Positions 53,763-62,277 of a stretch of DNA of 64,000 bases are shown piece by piece. Source of the stretch: Allobosea sp. GTDB taxonomy: Bacteria > Pseudomonadota > Alphaproteobacteria > Rhizobiales > Beijerinckiaceae. The translations under genes were made by a program, and so were the position numbers. Location of the stretch: NCBI GenBank assembly GCA_024231975.1, contig JAAEQB010000120.1, forward strand, positions 248,001 through 312,000, in the 5' to 3' direction. The notes beneath the pieces were generated by a model, which saw only the letters and a list, made by a program, of their open reading frames with translations, was not told the DNA's origin and did no database searches. The number at the start of each line of letters is the position of its first letter. Position 1 is the stretch's first letter.

Positions 53763-53879
53763 GTCGTCTCTGCCTCGGCCTGTCGGGATCGGTTGTGGCC
53801 CCCTCATATGCGCGGCCTGCCGCTTCCGATCAACGGCAGCGCTGCCACAGGCGCCCGATTTCCCGCGGGCTTCGCCGGC

Positions 53880-53894
53880 TTAAGCGGCGCTTAA
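53880..53894 (+). promoter_or_regulatory. CtrA box (perfect TTAA-N7-TTAA)
   Basis: TTAA at 53880-53883, seven bases (GCGGCGC), TTAA at 53891-53894: the exact full consensus of the cell-cycle regulator CtrA. It is also a 15-base palindrome. It lies 70 bases before the response regulator start, where a promoter would be. Confidence 0.7.
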
Positions 53895-53964
53895 CCGTTC
53901 TCCCCGACAGTGACCCGAAACGGAACAGCCGATTCCGGCTAACCGCCTGGCCTGCCGAGGTTTC

Positions 53965-55455
53965 ATGTCAGCCACCGTTCTCGTCGTCGACGACGATCCC
54001 GTCCAGCGCCGGCTGCTCGATGCGATGTTGAAGCGCTTCGGCTACGAGGTCGCGCTGGCGGAAGGCGGCGAGCAGGCGCTGGCGGTTCTCGTCGACGAAT
54101 CGCGCCGCATCGACTGCCTGATCCTCGACCTCGTCATGCCCGGCCTCGACGGCATGGGCGTGCTCGCAGCGCTGCGCGAGCGCGGCAGCGAGGTTCCAGT
54201 GATCGTGCAGACCGCCAACGGCTCGATCGAGACCGTCGTCGCGGCGATGCGCGCCGGCGCCGTCGATTTCGTGGTCAAGCCAGCCGGCGCCGAGCGCCTG
54301 CAGGTCTCGCTCAAGAATGCGCTCAAGCTCGGCGCCCTCGAGCACGAGATCCGCTACATGAAGCGGCGCGCCTCCGGCCAGCTCGGCTTCCGTGACCTCG
54401 CCAGCAAGAGCCAGGACATGGGCCGCGTCGTCCAGCTCGCCGAACGCGCCGCCCGTTCCAACATCCCGATCCTGATCGAGGGCGAATCCGGCGTCGGCAA
54501 GGAGGTGCTGGCCCGCGCCATCCAGGGTTCCAGCGACCGCAGGGGCAAGCCCTTCGTCACCGTCAATTGCGGTGCGATCCCGCACAACCTGGTCGAATCC
54601 ATCCTGTTCGGCCATGAGAAGGGCGCTTTCACCGGCGCGACCGAACGGCATATCGGCAAGTTCGTCGAGGCCAATGGCGGCACCCTCTTCCTCGACGAGG
54701 TCGGCGAACTGCCGCTCGATGCGCAGGTCAAGCTGCTGCGCGCCATTCAGGAGAGCGAGGTCGATCCCGTCGGCGGCAAGAAGTCCGTGCGCGTCGACAT
54801 CCGCATCATCTCGGCGACCAACAAGAGCCTGCTGGAACAGGTCAAGCGCGGCGAGTTCCGCGAGGACCTGTATTACCGCCTCAACGTCTTCCCGATCACG
54901 CTGCCACCCTTGCGCTGCCGCCGCGAGGACGTCGCCGACCTCGCCCGCGGCTTCCTCGCCCGCTTCGCCGCCGAGGAAGGCCGAAAGCTGCGCGGCATCA
55001 GCGCCGAGGCGCTCACTTTGCTCGCCGACTATGACTGGCCGGGCAATGTCCGCCAGCTCGAGAACGCGATGTTCCGCGCCGTCGTGCTCTCCGACGGCGA
55101 CGAGCTGACCGTCGCTGAATTCCCGCAGATCGCCGCGCAGATGGACGGTTTCGATGTCCGCATCCCGCCGGCGCCCGCCTCGATCGCCAGCGAGCCGCGC
55201 GGTGAGGCGCCACCGCGCGTCATCCAGGTGCCCGTGCGTGATCCCAATGCGCTCGACCTCGTCGCCGGCTCCGACATGCGCACGCTCGACGAGCTGGAGC
55301 GAGAGATCATCAAGTTCGCACTGGCCCATTACCGCGGCCACATGTCCGAGATCTCGCGCAAGCTCGGCATCGGCCGCTCGACGCTCTACCGCAAGCTCAA
55401 GGATTACGGGCTGATCGAAGGCGAGGACGCCGCCGACGGCGTCGACGCCGCCTGA
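53965..55455 (+). CDS. Sigma-54-dependent response regulator, TacA/NtrC type
   Basis: A 496-residue regulator: receiver domain (phospho-Asp D55, Lys105), AAA+ ATPase (Walker A GESGVGKE 173-180, GAFTGA 220-225 for sigma-54 contact, Walker B LFLDE 241-245) and a Fis-type helix-turn-helix near 460-480. No partner kinase gene is adjacent. The CtrA box before it recalls Caulobacter tacA, a CtrA-controlled sigma-54 regulator of polar development, but orthology is not proven. The next two genes act on the cell wall. Confidence 0.9.
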   Translation: MSATVLVVDDDPVQRRLLDAMLKRFGYEVALAEGGEQALAVLVDESRRIDCLILDLVMPGLDGMGVLAALRERGSEVPVIVQTANGSIETVVAAMRAGAVDFVVKPAGAERLQVSLKNALKLGALEHEIRYMKRRASGQLGFRDLASKSQDMGRVVQLAERAARSNIPILIEGESGVGKEVLARAIQGSSDRRGKPFVTVNCGAIPHNLVESILFGHEKGAFTGATERHIGKFVEANGGTLFLDEVGELPLDAQVKLLRAIQESEVDPVGGKKSVRVDIRIISATNKSLLEQVKRGEFREDLYYRLNVFPITLPPLRCRREDVADLARGFLARFAAEEGRKLRGISAEALTLLADYDWPGNVRQLENAMFRAVVLSDGDELTVAEFPQIAAQMDGFDVRIPPAPASIASEPRGEAPPRVIQVPVRDPNALDLVAGSDMRTLDELEREIIKFALAHYRGHMSEISRKLGIGRSTLYRKLKDYGLIEGEDAADGVDAA

Positions 55456-55477
55456 TCGGACCGAATCGAAACACCGT

Positions 55478-55504
55478 CTGCAACCCACAGGGGACGGGTT
55501 GCAG
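55478..55504. repeat. Hairpin after the response regulator gene
   Basis: CTGCAACCC (55478-55486) and GGGTTGCAG (55496-55504) form a perfect 9-bp inverted repeat with a 9-base loop, 23 bases past the response regulator stop. No T-run follows; it may end transcription with Rho, or be an operator for the next gene. Confidence 0.5.
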
Positions 55505-55603
55505 AGGGCGAATATCGGCCGCTGTTGCAGGGCGGCATCTTGTCGAAACAGGCCGAGTCACGCAGTTATCGGCGTGGATCGGCCGGACCGGGGAAGTAGA
55601 TCG

Positions 55604-57487
55604 ATGCGCCTTCGCCGCCTGGCGGAAACCGTCTCAGCCACCACGCTTGGCCTCTCGCTGCTTCTCGCCTCCGCGACTGCCCAGGAGGCCACGGGCGACA
55701 TCGGCGTTCCGCTGCCCGAACAGCCAGCTCTGGTCATCCTGAACAGCGAGACCGGGCCGCAGAAGCTCGACATCCCCGCCCCGGCGGAGGTGACGCTCGA
55801 TCTGCGCCCGTCTACCGACATGCAGTCCGCCGACGCGGCCGAGGCCAAGGAAATGGTCACCGGCGCGCTCTCGACCAGGCCGGACAACAGTCCGGCAGAG
55901 CTTGAGCTCGACCTGCCCGAGCCGGAGATGCCTCCGGTCGATCCGGCCCTGGTGAAGCCGATCGAGGCCGCGCCGCAGCCGCAACTGGCCAAGCCGGCGC
56001 AGATCGATCTGCCGCCCCTCCCCGATGTTGCGGTCACCATGCCGCCGGGGCTCGAACTCTCCGGCCGGATCGCGGCGCAGGCCGAGATCGCCGCCGCCCT
56101 GCCCCGCCTTTCCGCCCGCGAGCGCGCTGATATCGTCGCGGCCTATGCCGCCAACGAGAACCGGCCGTTCTGGATCGACGGGAAGGATTTCGGCGCAACC
56201 GGCAAGCAGATCGTCGTGCAGCTCGGTCGCGCCGGCGATGACGGCCTGCGCGCCGGCGACTACCTGCTTCCGGTCTTCGAAGGCAGCGACAAGGACAGTC
56301 TCGCCGCGGCCGATATCCGGCTCTCGGCGCTGGCCGTACTCTATGCCCGCGATGCCCGCGGCGGCCGCATCGACCCGCGCCGCCTCTCCAAGCTGATCAC
56401 GCCGAAGCTCGAACTGCCCTCGGCGACCGAGGTGCTGTCTGAGCTCGCCGGTGCAGCCGACGCCGGCGCCGTGCTCGCCGCCTATAATCCCCGGCATGCC
56501 GGCTATCAGCACCTGAAGGCCAAGCTCGCCGAACTGCGCGCCCACAAGCCGGAGACGCCGGTCGCCCGCATCCCGGCTGGCCCGGCCCTCAAGGTCGGCA
56601 TGCGCGATGCCCGCGTGCCGCTGATTCGCGCCCGGCTCGGCCTCGGCAGCAGCGAGGAGCCGGTCTATGACCGCTCGACCGCGCTGGCTTTGGCCGATTT
56701 CCAGAAGCAGGCCGGCCTGCGTGCCGACGGCGTGCTCAGCGACCAGACCGTCGCGGCGCTCGCCATGCCACGCTCGACCCGGCTGGAGAGCGACATCGTC
56801 GCCCAGATGGAGCGCTGGCGCTGGCTGCCGAGCGATCTCGGCGAGAACCGCATCATTGTGAACATCCCCGAATACAAGATGCGCGTGATGCACGGCGACA
56901 AGCTCGCCTATGAGTCGCGCGTGATCGTCGGCAAGCCGGAATCGGCGACGCCGGTGTTCTCGCACCGGATGGAGCATGTCGTCGTCAATCCGTCCTGGTA
57001 CGTGCCGCCCTCGATCCTGAAGAAGGAGTTCCTGCCCGGGCTCGCCAACGATCCGAACTACGCCGCCAGGCGCGGCTATGTCGTCACCCGCGGCAAGAAC
57101 GGCAGCATCTCGGTGCGCCAGCCGCCGGGCGAGCGCAACGCGCTCGGCTGGATCAAGTTCATGTTCCCGAACGACCATGCCGTCTATCTGCACGACACGC
57201 CCAATCGTGGCCTGTTCGGCGCCGGCAAGCGCGCCTTCAGCCATGGCTGCGTGCGTGTCGAGAACCCCTTCGCCCTCGCCGACCAGGTGCTCGGGCCGGA
57301 ATGGACGAGCGAGCGGTTGAAGCGGCTGATCGGCTCCGGCGAGCGCACCATCAAGCTGCCTCAGCCGCTGCCGATCCACCTGGTCTATGAGACCATCGTC
57401 GTAAACGAAGCCGGTGCCGTCACCACCTTCGACGATATCTACGGTTTCCACAGGCTGGTCAGGAACGCGCTCGAGCAGCGGTCCTGA
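55604..57487 (+). CDS. L,D-transpeptidase with peptidoglycan-binding domain (YcbB-like)
   Basis: A 627-residue exported enzyme. Signal peptide (about 1-27, ending in SATAQE), a Pro/Asp-rich linker to about 165, a helical scaffold domain, a PG_binding_1 domain (about 355-390, STALALADFQKQAGLRADG) and a YkuD catalytic domain with SHGCVRV, catalytic Cys549. It forms 3-3 cross-links in peptidoglycan or attaches proteins to it. ATG 55604 starts the signal peptide. It follows the sigma-54 regulator and precedes a DUF882 peptidase, suggesting a cell-wall cluster. Confidence 0.92.
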   Translation: MRLRRLAETVSATTLGLSLLLASATAQEATGDIGVPLPEQPALVILNSETGPQKLDIPAPAEVTLDLRPSTDMQSADAAEAKEMVTGALSTRPDNSPAELELDLPEPEMPPVDPALVKPIEAAPQPQLAKPAQIDLPPLPDVAVTMPPGLELSGRIAAQAEIAAALPRLSARERADIVAAYAANENRPFWIDGKDFGATGKQIVVQLGRAGDDGLRAGDYLLPVFEGSDKDSLAAADIRLSALAVLYARDARGGRIDPRRLSKLITPKLELPSATEVLSELAGAADAGAVLAAYNPRHAGYQHLKAKLAELRAHKPETPVARIPAGPALKVGMRDARVPLIRARLGLGSSEEPVYDRSTALALADFQKQAGLRADGVLSDQTVAALAMPRSTRLESDIVAQMERWRWLPSDLGENRIIVNIPEYKMRVMHGDKLAYESRVIVGKPESATPVFSHRMEHVVVNPSWYVPPSILKKEFLPGLANDPNYAARRGYVVTRGKNGSISVRQPPGERNALGWIKFMFPNDHAVYLHDTPNRGLFGAGKRAFSHGCVRVENPFALADQVLGPEWTSERLKRLIGSGERTIKLPQPLPIHLVYETIVVNEAGAVTTFDDIYGFHRLVRNALEQRS

Positions 57488-57589
57488 CCGTTCCGGCCTG
57501 AAAAAAGTCCCATTCGGCACGGTTTCGCCACGATCTGCCGGTAGCGAGCAATCTTGCTTGCCGAATTCCGGCGGGGAGTTGTCTCGCCG

Positions 57590-57604
57590 GTAACCTCCCG
57601 TTAA
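57590..57604 (+). promoter_or_regulatory. CtrA-like box before the DUF882 gene
   Basis: GTAA-N7-TTAA at 57590-57604, one base off the CtrA consensus. It ends 71 bases before the DUF882 start, almost the same distance as the perfect box before the response regulator gene. Confidence 0.5.
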
Positions 57605-57675
57605 GCCTTCTCGGCAACTGTTCCTTCACGTTTATCGCTCCGGCTCGCCCGGCGCTTCGAGACGGGTCTGGCAGA

Positions 57676-59487
57676 GTGAGCAGGTCGAAAGCCGAGATTG
57701 CAGCACGGCTCCCGCGTTCTTTGCGGCTGAGCGCGCATGCCGGCTTCCTGCTGGTCGCCAGCGCGAGCTTCTTGGTCCTCGGGGTACGCAGCACGCAGAA
57801 CGCGGTCGCCAACGGCGACACCCGCACGATCACGATCAAGCATATGCACACCAAGGAGGAGACGACCGTCACCTTCAAGCGTGACGGCCGCTACGACTCC
57901 GCGGCGCTGGAGAAGCTGAACTGGGCGCTGCGCGACTGGCGCATCGACGAACCGATCCGGATGGATCCGCGCCTGTTCGACCTCGCCTGGGAAGCCCATC
58001 GCAAGGTCGGCTCCGACCAGCCCTTCCACGTCGTCTCGGCCTATCGCTCGCCCGGCACCAATTCGATGCTGCGTCGGCGCTCGCGCGGCGTCGCCAAGCA
58101 CAGCCAGCACATGCTCGGCAAGGCGATGGACTTCTATTTGCCGGACACCCCGACCGCCCGCATCCGCGAGGTCGCGATGCGGATGCAGCGCGGCGGTGTC
58201 GGCTTCTATCCCGGCGCCCACACGCCCTTCGTCCATCTCGACGCCGGCTCCGTCCGCTCCTGGCCGCGCATGACCCGCGATCAGCTCGTGCGCCTCTTCC
58301 CCGACGAGAGGACCGTGCACCTGCCGGCCGACGGCAAGCCGCTGAGCGGCTATGAAGTCGCGAAGGCCGAGATCCTCTCCAGCGGCGGCTCGGTGATGGG
58401 CTATGGCGCCGGCGATTACGACGAGGGCGCGATCATGGCGTCCAGCAGCGGTGGCAAGAGCTTCTGGGCCGCACTGTTCGGCGGCGACGACGAGGAGGCC
58501 GACGCCCGCCCGACTCGTGGCCGTGCGGCCGCAGCCCGTCGCGCGCCGACGCCGCAGCCGACCGTCATGGCCTATGCCGGCGACAGCAACAGCGGCGATG
58601 GCGGCCGCTTCGCCGTGTTCAATGCGCAGCCGACCCAACCCGAGCCGAGCGGCCGTTCCGTGCTGCGCGAGCGGTCTAACCGCGCGACCACCACCGCGCC
58701 GCCGCCTGAGGAGGCGCAGGTCGCAGCCCTGGCCCCAGCCCAGGTTGCGCCGCCCGAGCCGCCCAAGCCGAACCCGATCGCAACCGCCCTCCCCGTCGCG
58801 CGCCCGAGCGGCCTGACGCCGCCCGCGCCGAACCCGCCGGCCGGCTCGCCGCAGCTCGCCGCCCTGGCGGCGGAAGCTACGGCCCTGCCGCTGCCCGCAT
58901 CCGAGCAGAAGCTCATCCTCGCCTCGCTGCCGCCGCGCCGGCCGACCGACCTGCCAGGCCCGTCGCTCGAAACCATCCTGACCGGCAAGGCCGTCTCGGC
59001 CCCACTGCCGCCCTCCCGCCCGGTCGCGCTGGCGAGCCTGTCGACCGAGGGCCTGCGTCTCAACGACGACGCCGAGGATGCCGTAGCCCCTGTAGTCCGT
59101 GCCGGCGCCAAGCTGGTCGCGGTCAACCATCCGCTGCCGCCAATCCGGCCGCGCCCGCCAGGCGCCGCCCCGGAGCAGGCCGGCACGACGCAGATCGCCG
59201 CGCGGCCGCGCAGCACCCCGATCGCCGCCGAATACAACGCAGACCGGGCTGGCCTCGACTCGCTCTTCGCTGCCGTCTCCGCGCCGGAAGCGCCGCCCGC
59301 ACGCCGTGCCACGGTCGCGACCGCCAGGGCGAAGGCCGGTTCGGAGGCGCATGCCAAGGGCTGGGTCGCCGGCGCGAGCCCGGCCGCCTCACTCGGCTTC
59401 TCCGCCGCCGAGCCCAGCGATGTCGGCACCAGCGGCTTCAGCGGTCCGGCAGTCAAGGCGCTGCCCACGACCTTCGTCCAGAACTGA
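57676..59487 (+). CDS. DUF882 (M15-like) peptidoglycan peptidase with long disordered tail
   Basis: A 603-residue protein. Signal/anchor helix at about 22-40, then a DUF882/YcbK domain (about 50-215) with the zinc-peptidase residues of the M15 fold: HSQHMLGKAMDFYL (His and Asp) and FVHLDAG (His). Residues 240-603 are Ala/Pro-rich and low-complexity. YcbK relatives cleave stem peptides next to L,D-transpeptidase-made links, fitting the neighbour. The start is GTG 57676; no ATG is available. A GTAA-N7-TTAA box lies upstream. Confidence 0.88.
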   Translation: MSRSKAEIAARLPRSLRLSAHAGFLLVASASFLVLGVRSTQNAVANGDTRTITIKHMHTKEETTVTFKRDGRYDSAALEKLNWALRDWRIDEPIRMDPRLFDLAWEAHRKVGSDQPFHVVSAYRSPGTNSMLRRRSRGVAKHSQHMLGKAMDFYLPDTPTARIREVAMRMQRGGVGFYPGAHTPFVHLDAGSVRSWPRMTRDQLVRLFPDERTVHLPADGKPLSGYEVAKAEILSSGGSVMGYGAGDYDEGAIMASSSGGKSFWAALFGGDDEEADARPTRGRAAAARRAPTPQPTVMAYAGDSNSGDGGRFAVFNAQPTQPEPSGRSVLRERSNRATTTAPPPEEAQVAALAPAQVAPPEPPKPNPIATALPVARPSGLTPPAPNPPAGSPQLAALAAEATALPLPASEQKLILASLPPRRPTDLPGPSLETILTGKAVSAPLPPSRPVALASLSTEGLRLNDDAEDAVAPVVRAGAKLVAVNHPLPPIRPRPPGAAPEQAGTTQIAARPRSTPIAAEYNADRAGLDSLFAAVSAPEAPPARRATVATARAKAGSEAHAKGWVAGASPAASLGFSAAEPSDVGTSGFSGPAVKALPTTFVQN

Positions 59488-59499
59488 ACCGGCCCGCCA

Positions 59500-60108
59500 T
59501 TACTCCCGGTCGATCGGCCAGGCCTTGAAGACGTCGAGCGCTTCGCAGGCCGCAGCCTGCCGCGCCAGCGCCGGCCAGCGCTCCTCGGGGGCGAACTCCG
59601 GAATGACGAAGCGGCAGAAGCCCCAGGCGATCGCAGCGGCGATGTCGCCCGGCCTCAGCTCGCGTCCCGCAGCGATCTCACCACGCTCGGCGGCCTGATC
59701 CAACAGATCCAGAGCCGTATGAAGCTGCGCCAGGATGCGCTCCTGCCAATTGTCGTAGCGCTTCTCTTCCGGCCGCTTGCGTTCGTACTCGACCGAGACC
59801 GCCTTGTCGGCAGCGACGATGCCGATGCCGGTCAGGCTGAGGTCCCTGACCCGCGCCGCCTTGTCGGCCGGCCGCAGCGAACGCCCGGCGACATCCTCGA
59901 AATGCTGGATGATCAGCAAGGATTCGCTGAGCACCGTGCCGTCATCGGCGACCAGCGTCGGCGCCTTGATCAGCGGGTTGATCTTGCGGAACTCCGGCAT
60001 GTGCTGGAACACCGAGACCGAGCGATGCTCGAACTCGAGGCCGAGCAAGGTTCCGGTGATGGCGGCGCGCCGCACATAGGGGCTGTCGAGCATTCCAACC
60101 AGCAGCAT
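59500..60108 (-). CDS. Glutathione S-transferase family protein
   Basis: A 202-residue GST with N-terminal thioredoxin-like domain (SPYVRRAAITGTLLGLEFEH; INPLIKAPTLVADDGTVLSES, with the Glu-Ser that binds glutathione) and an all-helical C-terminal domain. The catalytic residue is probably Ser9. Substrate is unknown. Stand-alone gene, convergent with the DUF882 gene with 12 bases between stops. Confidence 0.92.
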   Translation of the reverse strand: MLLVGMLDSPYVRRAAITGTLLGLEFEHRSVSVFQHMPEFRKINPLIKAPTLVADDGTVLSESLLIIQHFEDVAGRSLRPADKAARVRDLSLTGIGIVAADKAVSVEYERKRPEEKRYDNWQERILAQLHTALDLLDQAAERGEIAAGRELRPGDIAAAIAWGFCRFVIPEFAPEERWPALARQAAACEALDVFKAWPIDRE

Positions 60109-60186
60109 CGTGGTCTCCCGTTATCGTCTAGGGAACACTGGCTGCTTGCCGCGACATTGCCACGCGAATTCGGGTGAAGCGCGACT

Positions 60187-61167
60187 TCACGCCATTTGAT
60201 GCTCGTCGGCGGGATAGTCCTCGGGCGCCAGCTCGCCGGCCGCGATCCTCGCCTGGACAGCCGCCTGGCAGGGATCCCAGGATGGCGTGTTGCCGAAGTG
60301 CTCGAGCATGAGATCGATCAGCACACGCACCTTGCCGGGCACGTAAGGCCCGGGCGGGCGCACGACATGCAGCGCGCTCTCGCGCATCGGATAGCGCCAG
60401 AGGATGTGTTCGACCGTCCCGGCGCGGATCGCCTCGCTGGCGATGAAGGTCGGTAGCACGGCGATGCCGAGCCCTGCCTCGGCCCATTTCAGCAACGTGT
60501 CGCCATTGTCCGAACGCAGCCGCCCGGAGGGACGCACGGAGACCCAGCGCCGGCCCATGCGGAAGCCCCAGTCGACGACGCTGTTGCCGGAATAGACCAG
60601 GCATTCGTGGCGGGCGAGGTCGAGCGGCGTCTCCGGTCGGCCGCAGCGAGCAAGATAGTCGGGGCTGGCGAGCACCGCAGCCTTCACCGGGGCGATGCGC
60701 CGCGCCACCAGGGTGGAATCCTTCAGCGCACCGATCCGGATCGCAGCGTCGAAGCGCTCGCCGATCAGGTCGACCTGACGGTCGCTCGCCTCCACGTCCA
60801 GTTCCAGCCGTGGGTGCCGCTGGGCGAGTTCGGCCAGCACCGGCGCGAGATGGCGGTAGCCGAAGGAAAGCGGCATCGACAGCCGCAAGCGCCCGGCGAC
60901 GCCCTCCGACTGCTGCGCCACTGCCTCGCGCGCCTCGGCGAGCTCCGACAGGATGCGCTCGCCGCGCGCCTTGAACTCCAGGCCTGCCTCGGTGGCGGCG
61001 ACGCCACGCGTGGTCCGGCTCAGCAGCCGCGTCCCGAGATCGGCTTCCAACCGGGCGATGCGGCGGCTGACGATCGACTTCGCCAGGCCGAGGCTATGCG
61101 CGGCCCGGCCGAAGCCGCCGGCGTCGACCACGGCGACGAAGCTCCTGATATCGTCGATCTCGGACAT
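60187..61167 (-). CDS. LysR-family transcriptional regulator
   Basis: A 326-residue LysR protein with helix-turn-helix (FGRAAHSLGLAKSIVSRRIARLEADLGTRLL) and a substrate-binding domain. The sequence belongs to the large CrgA/DmlR-like subgroup. It is divergent from a nitroreductase gene and probably controls it; a palindrome TGCCCA-ATA-TGGGCA lies 42 bases before its start. ATG 61167 is the family start; the frame is open 19 codons further. The last 30 residues form an unusual acidic tail. Confidence 0.92.
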   Translation of the reverse strand: MSEIDDIRSFVAVVDAGGFGRAAHSLGLAKSIVSRRIARLEADLGTRLLSRTTRGVAATEAGLEFKARGERILSELAEAREAVAQQSEGVAGRLRLSMPLSFGYRHLAPVLAELAQRHPRLELDVEASDRQVDLIGERFDAAIRIGALKDSTLVARRIAPVKAAVLASPDYLARCGRPETPLDLARHECLVYSGNSVVDWGFRMGRRWVSVRPSGRLRSDNGDTLLKWAEAGLGIAVLPTFIASEAIRAGTVEHILWRYPMRESALHVVRPPGPYVPGKVRVLIDLMLEHFGNTPSWDPCQAAVQARIAAGELAPEDYPADEHQMA

Positions 61168-61208
61168 CTGGCGTACCTGAAAGTGTTCCTGGATGAGCAA
61201 CGGACTGG

Positions 61209-61223
61209 TGCCCAATATGGGCA
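61209..61223. promoter_or_regulatory. Candidate LysR operator
   Basis: TGCCCA (61209-61214), ATA, TGGGCA (61218-61223): a perfect 15-base inverted repeat in the divergent region between lysR and the nitroreductase gene, 42 bases from the lysR start. It fits the general LysR site pattern of a short interrupted palindrome beginning with T and ending with A. Confidence 0.5.
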
Positions 61224-61354
61224 TTCCGGTGCGACAAGTGAACCGCTACCTCTCCCTCATCAAGTCCCGCTTTCGCAGGAAGGCCGCCCCGAGGCGCGCT
61301 CCGAGACAAACAGCCCCGTTTCATCGGCCTGCCAGCGTCACAGATGAGGAAGCC

Positions 61355-61942
61355 ATGCTCGACAAGCTCAAGCGCCGCCGTACGCAATATGCCCTCGGCA
61401 AGAACCTGCCGATCTCCGAAACGCAGGTCGATGCCTTGATCCGGGAAGCGATCCGCCTCTCGCCCTCCAGCTTCAACTCGCAGAGCTCGCGCGCCGTCAT
61501 CCTGTTCGGCCGGGAGAGCGACAAGTTCTGGAGCATAGCCAAGGAAGCGCTTCAGGCGATCGTACCGGCGGCCGATTTCGCCGCAACGGCCAAGAAGATC
61601 GACGGCTTCGCCAGCGGCGCCGGGACCGTGCTGTTCTACGAGGACCAGGAGCCGGTGAAGGCGCTCCAGGCCAATTTCCCGCTCTACGCGCACAACTTCC
61701 CGATCTGGTCGGAGCACTCGACCGGCATGGCGCAGCTGGCGGTGTGGACCGCGCTGGCTGACGCCGGCATCGGCGCGAGCCTCCAGCACTACCATCCGCT
61801 CGTCGACGCCGAGGCCGCCAAGACCTGGAACATCCCTGCGTCCTGGAAGCTCACCGCGCAGATGCCCTTCGGCTCGAATGAGGCGCCCTTCGGCGAGAAG
61901 ACCTTCATCGACGACGAGGTCCGGTTCCGCACTCACCGCTGA
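61355..61942 (+). CDS. Nitroreductase family protein
   Basis: A 195-residue FMN-binding nitroreductase-fold protein of the YdgI/Frm2 kind: RRTQYALGKNLPISETQVDALI at the N-terminus (Arg residues that bind FMN), SPSSFNSQSSRAVILFG, and ADAGIGASLQHYHP. It uses NAD(P)H to reduce nitro or quinone compounds. ATG 61355 follows GAGGA; the frame is open 54 codons upstream without similarity. Likely controlled by the divergent LysR protein. A strong terminator lies 79 bases after its stop. Confidence 0.9.
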   Translation: MLDKLKRRRTQYALGKNLPISETQVDALIREAIRLSPSSFNSQSSRAVILFGRESDKFWSIAKEALQAIVPAADFAATAKKIDGFASGAGTVLFYEDQEPVKALQANFPLYAHNFPIWSEHSTGMAQLAVWTALADAGIGASLQHYHPLVDAEAAKTWNIPASWKLTAQMPFGSNEAPFGEKTFIDDEVRFRTHR

Positions 61943-62277
61943 GCGGCACTCGGAATCGAGCCTGGCTGCCCAGGCCGGGAGCGAACCCGTCGTCCGAATA
62001 AACATTCCTGAGACACAAACGCCGCCCTGGGAAATTTCCCCGGGCGGCTTTTTTGTGCGGCGCACAGGGATTCCGGCGGAAATGGGGCTGTTCTCGCCTG
62101 AATCGCCTGGCCCAGTGCTGATCGCGAGCCCACGCAATGGCCGGAGCCATCTATCCGACCCGCACCTCGGAGCTTGCAAAGCGGCCGCGCCTGTCGGATG
62201 CCATAAGGGCATGGCTGCACGTTTCGATGTTGCTCGCTAAGCTGAACGGCCGGGCCCACAGCAGAAGGGGGGGCGTA
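61943..62277. other. Intergenic region, nitroreductase to pntA
   Basis: 335 bases. The first third holds the terminator of the nitroreductase gene. The remainder should hold the pntA promoter and leader; a G-rich ribosome site (AGAAGGGGGGG) lies just before the GTG. I see no open frame with recognisable similarity and no clear -35/-10 pair. Confidence 0.5.
62021..62054 (+). terminator. Intrinsic terminator after the nitroreductase gene
   Basis: GCCGCCC plus GGG pairs with CCC plus GGGCGGC around AAATTT (62021-62048), followed by TTTTTT (62049-62054). A strong rightward rho-independent terminator. Confidence 0.93.

Noticed and set aside
55456..55603. Possible sigma-54 promoter before the L,D-transpeptidase gene
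   Set aside because: GG...GC pairs are present, but none has the required 10-base spacing between GG and GC.
55634..59352. Two long minus-strand frames opposite the L,D-transpeptidase and DUF882 genes
   Set aside because: Antisense shadows with no plausible start sites or domains.
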